DNA of 64,000 bases from Alphaproteobacteria bacterium. GTDB taxonomy: Bacteria > Pseudomonadota > Alphaproteobacteria > Rhodospirillales > Rhodospirillaceae. Positions 61,491 through 64,000 of this stretch are shown in pieces; position 1 is the first letter of the stretch; the number at the start of each line of letters is the position of its first letter. The position numbers were made by a program, and so were the translations under genes. The notes beneath the pieces were generated by a model. It did no database searches. It saw only the letters and a list, made by a program, of their open reading frames with translations, and was not told where the DNA came from. The stretch is from contig WLXB01000004.1 of assembly GCA_012103295.1 (NCBI GenBank), forward strand, positions 1-64,000, given 5' to 3'.

Positions 61491-63272
61491 ATGTCTAAAG
61501 CTGAAAAACATAAGCGATCGGGCCCTTTGCTACGCCGCCTAGTGCGCGAAGCGGTGGCGCCCTATGGGTCCCGCGTTGCTTTAGCCGCGGTTTTCATGGT
61601 GCTTGTGGCAGCGATGACGGCCGCTTTGGCCTGGCTCATGGACCCGGTGGTCAATCGTGTTTTCGTCGAACGGCGCAGTGACTTGTTGTGGTCCGTGGGC
61701 GGGGCTGTGTTCGCCGTGTTCACGATCAAGGGCGCCGCCACATACGCTCAAGCCGTGCTCATGACCGGCGTTGGCCAGAGTGTTCTTATGGACATGCAGA
61801 ACCGGTTGTTCCGGCATTTGATGACACAAGACCTGGCCTTTTTTCAGCGCCAGACAACCGGCGGTTTGATGTCCCGGTTTACGACCGACATCGGCATGAT
61901 GCGCCAAGCGGTCTCAACCGCGCTGACAGGTCTCGGTAAAGACAGTCTGTCGGTCATCTTTCTCGTCGGCGTTATGTTTTATCAAGACTGGCTGCTGGCG
62001 ACTGTTGCATTCGTTGTCTTCCCGGCGACGGTGATTCCGATTACGCGGCTTGGTCGCCGGCTTCGTCATGTTACAGCTGATACCCAAGCGCAGACGGGCG
62101 GCTTGATGACCGTACTGCAGCAAACATTTACAGGCATGCGCCTGATCAAATCTTATCGTATGGAAGATTATGAATCTGAACGGGCCGCGGCCATGACTCG
62201 GTCGGTGCGTGACCTTGTGATGCGTGCCGAACGGGTCAAAGCGTTGTCCAGCCCGTTGATGGAGACGATCGGCGGTGTCGCCGTCACGATTGTTATCGTT
62301 TATGGCGGATGGCGGGTGATTCAAGATACGACGACGCCGGGCGCCTTCTTTTCGTTTATCACGGCTTTGTTGATGGCGTACCGGCCGATGAAAGCACTGG
62401 CCAATCTAAACGCACAAATTCAAGAAGGCCTTGCTGGCGCAGAACGTTTATTCGCGATCCTTGATGAGCGACCAAACCTAACCGAGTCTATTGGTGCTAA
62501 GCCTCTTTCAGTGTCGGGCGGCGGGATTGTTTTTGACAAGGTTTCCTTTTCCTATGATGACGGAAAAGCGGCCCTCCATGACGTCTCATTCGATGCGCAA
62601 CCGGGCAAGACCACCGCTTTGGTTGGGCCATCCGGAGCAGGCAAAACCACACTTCTTAATTTGGTCCCCCGCTTCTTTGATCCTGACTCAGGCCGTGTTC
62701 TCATCGACGCTCAGAATATCCGCGACGTTACACTAGAGTCCTTGCGATCATCAGTTGCTCTCGTCTCGCAAGACGTTCTCCTATTTGATGATTCGGTGCG
62801 CGCCAACATTCGCTTTGGCAGGCCTGCTGCGACGGATGACGAAATCGCAGACGCCGCACGAGCAGCTGGTGCAGAAGACTTCATTCTCGCAATGGCCGAT
62901 GGCTATGACACTCTGGTCGGGGAGCGCGGTGAATCTTTATCCGGTGGGCAACGCCAGCGCATCGCAATTGCACGGGCGATTCTGAAAAATGCCCCTATAT
63001 TGCTCCTCGATGAAGCGACAAGTGCGCTGGACGCGGAAACGGAAGCGCAGATTCAATCGGCGATGGATGCGCTTCGAAAAGGCCGGACGACCGTTGTTAT
63101 TGCGCACCGGTTGGCAACCGTTCAGCACGCAGATTGTATCCATGTTGTTGTTGATGGCGGCGTCGTTGAAAGCGGAACCCACGATGAGTTAGTGAAGAAC
63201 GACGCGACGTATGCCCGCCTTAGCGCTTTGCAATTTTCACCGCGTGATCAAGAGAACCCTATCGCACCTTAG
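61491..63272 (+). CDS. MsbA-like lipid A/glycolipid ABC flippase
   Basis: A 593-residue fused ABC exporter: six-helix membrane domain (about residues 25-310), then the ATPase with Walker A GPSGAGKTTLLNLVPRFF near residue 378, signature LSGGQRQRIAIARAIL near residue 482 and Walker B ILLLDEATSALD near residue 503, with the H-loop in VVIAHRLATV. Sequence and architecture fit the MsbA group, which flips core-lipid A across the inner membrane. It is divergent from the sugar aminotransferase/oxidoreductase pair and its stop interlocks with the convergent glycosyltransferase (TTAG). Confidence 0.9.
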   Translation: MSKAEKHKRSGPLLRRLVREAVAPYGSRVALAAVFMVLVAAMTAALAWLMDPVVNRVFVERRSDLLWSVGGAVFAVFTIKGAATYAQAVLMTGVGQSVLMDMQNRLFRHLMTQDLAFFQRQTTGGLMSRFTTDIGMMRQAVSTALTGLGKDSLSVIFLVGVMFYQDWLLATVAFVVFPATVIPITRLGRRLRHVTADTQAQTGGLMTVLQQTFTGMRLIKSYRMEDYESERAAAMTRSVRDLVMRAERVKALSSPLMETIGGVAVTIVIVYGGWRVIQDTTTPGAFFSFITALLMAYRPMKALANLNAQIQEGLAGAERLFAILDERPNLTESIGAKPLSVSGGGIVFDKVSFSYDDGKAALHDVSFDAQPGKTTALVGPSGAGKTTLLNLVPRFFDPDSGRVLIDAQNIRDVTLESLRSSVALVSQDVLLFDDSVRANIRFGRPAATDDEIADAARAAGAEDFILAMADGYDTLVGERGESLSGGQRQRIAIARAILKNAPILLLDEATSALDAETEAQIQSAMDALRKGRTTVVIAHRLATVQHADCIHVVVDGGVVESGTHDELVKNDATYARLSALQFSPRDQENPIAP

Positions 63273-64000
63273 CGACTTTCTGTGATCAGTTTTTCGAAGA
63301 CATCTGAAATTTCGGTTATTGCAGACGTGTCGTTGAACAGAGCCGGGGCGCGCTCCTGAATTCGCTTTCTCACAGACGTTCTAAACGGTTGGTCATGAAC
63401 CAGGCGATAAGCAGTTTCGACATATTCGTCGGCGCTATCAACGACACAATCCATCACGTCCATACGTTTGTAGAAAGCAAATGTGTGACGGCCCCGCATA
63501 AAATTTCCGGGCCAGTGGACGATCGGTGTTCCGGTTATCAGACTTTCGAGACTTGTTTTGCCGCCGGACCAGTGGGGAATGTCCAGGAGAACGTCGGCGC
63601 TGCTGAGTAGGGCTGTGAAGTCACGACTTTTCACTCGCGGTAGGATTTTTACGCGGTGGATATTAGCGCCCATGCTTTTCTCCAACCGATTCAGAAACAC
63701 ATGGTCGGCATGCGTATGAATGCTAAGAAAGTAGAGATAGGCATCCGGGTCTTTCTCAATCAAAGCTGCGGCGATTGAGTCAAAGTCTGGGTGAATTTTG
63801 TAGAGACTCTGGGCGCATAGGTAGGCGGACGCATTAGGGGTCATGCCAAAAGTAGAACGATTTACCGAAGATTCGGGCAAATTCGGCTCCGGCACAGAAA
63901 TCGATAAACCATCAAGTTTAATGAGGGTCTCACAGTAATGATCGTCCGCAGAGTCAGGCTCCATTGCTGCGACGGACAGGAACGCATCCATGTTTGGGAT
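63269..64000 (-). CDS. SPINDLY/OGT-like glycosyltransferase, C-terminal part (partial)
   Basis: The last ~243 residues of a protein whose N-terminus lies beyond the window edge; the frame is open to base 64000, so the Met at 63991 is probably internal. Features resemble the catalytic C-lobe of Glyco_transf_41: a DAFLSVAAMEPDSADDHYCE segment (compare the D-Y-F-x-S-D region), TFGMTPNASAYLCAQSLYKI, a KILPRVKSRDFTALLSSADV segment and PHWSGGKTSLESLITGTPIV. The middle of the UDP site is atypical, so this is a divergent member. It may glycosylate a surface protein with a sugar from the adjacent locus. Confidence 0.8.
   Translation of the reverse strand: MPNMDAFLSVAAMEPDSADDHYCETLIKLDGLSISVPEPNLPESSVNRSTFGMTPNASAYLCAQSLYKIHPDFDSIAAALIEKDPDAYLYFLSIHTHADHVFLNRLEKSMGANIHRVKILPRVKSRDFTALLSSADVLLDIPHWSGGKTSLESLITGTPIVHWPGNFMRGRHTFAFYKRMDVMDCVVDSADEYVETAYRLVHDQPFRTSVRKRIQERAPALFNDTSAITEISDVFEKLITESR

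Noticed and set aside
1..64000. CRISPR arrays, tRNA/rRNA genes, insertion sequences, prophage or attachment sites
   Set aside because: None was recognised on reading both strands; short direct repeats seen were within low-complexity coding tails such as grpE and nth.

Overview
The window reads as a contiguous piece of an alphaproteobacterial chromosome, most likely Rhodospirillales-like (inferred from gene content and order, not from a database search). Pointers are hemW-rdgB-rph next to hrcA-grpE, dnaK-dnaJ, mutS-glnD-murJ-trpS followed by Nfu and UspA genes, bactofilin, and a TauE/SafE exporter paired with a TIGR02186 protein. Coding density is very high: no gene-free stretch exceeds 300 bases. 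No tRNA, rRNA, CRISPR array, transposase or phage gene was seen.

Layout. 1-2.5 kb: end of a VOC-type protein, an NmrA-like reductase, a small unknown protein and a methyltransferase. 2.5-8.2 kb: an SDR fused to a DoxX-like membrane domain, hemW, rdgB and rph leftward, then hrcA-grpE rightward. 8.3-13.2 kb: an accessory run of two tandem exported sugar/sorbosone-dehydrogenase-like proteins, three diverged ASCH-domain paralogues (one with a signal peptide) and a GNAT acetyltransferase whose coding frame starts upstream of any standard start codon. 13.2-15.2 kb: Rid-family protein, AlkB and a methyltransferase leftward. 15.3-22.2 kb: dnaK-dnaJ, a 2-oxoglutarate oxygenase, a SPINDLY/OGT-type glycosyltransferase coupled to an FkbM methyltransferase, and a further methyltransferase. 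22.3-29.6 kb: dapB-nth, bactofilin, an EI24/CysZ-like protein, a PfkB kinase, typA and an AmpG-like permease. 29.6-30.3 kb: a DUF3891 gene broken by one frameshift. 30.5-39.4 kb: mutS, a small membrane protein, glnD, murJ and trpS. 39.4-45.0 kb: nitroreductase, polysaccharide deacetylase, Bax-like glucosaminidase, Nfu, UspA, TIGR02186 and TauE/SafE.

45.1-56.3 kb is a surface-sugar locus built on a divergent core. Leftward: CMP-nonulosonate synthetase, hydrolysing 2-epimerase, gmd, fcl and a class III aminotransferase. Rightward: NeuB synthase, NeuD/PglD-like acetyltransferase, a CBS-nucleotidyltransferase of PtmE type, a PtmA-type SDR and a large membrane 4,6-dehydratase. Together these suggest a legionaminic-type nonulosonic acid made by the GDP-sugar route, plus GDP-L-fucose. 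purH and a UMF1-family transporter follow. Next come an oxidoreductase/aminotransferase pair beside an MsbA-like flippase, which may instead supply a 3-amino sugar for lipid A (GnnA/GnnB-like). The window ends inside a second SPINDLY/OGT-like glycosyltransferase. With the first OGT, FkbM and the sugar locus, this points to glycosylation of a surface or flagellar protein.

Most unusual items: the ASCH/GNAT cluster with an exported ASCH protein, the GNAT frame lacking a standard start, a PtmA-like SDR lacking the usual NNAG segment, the DUF3891 frameshift, and two putative leaderless genes.
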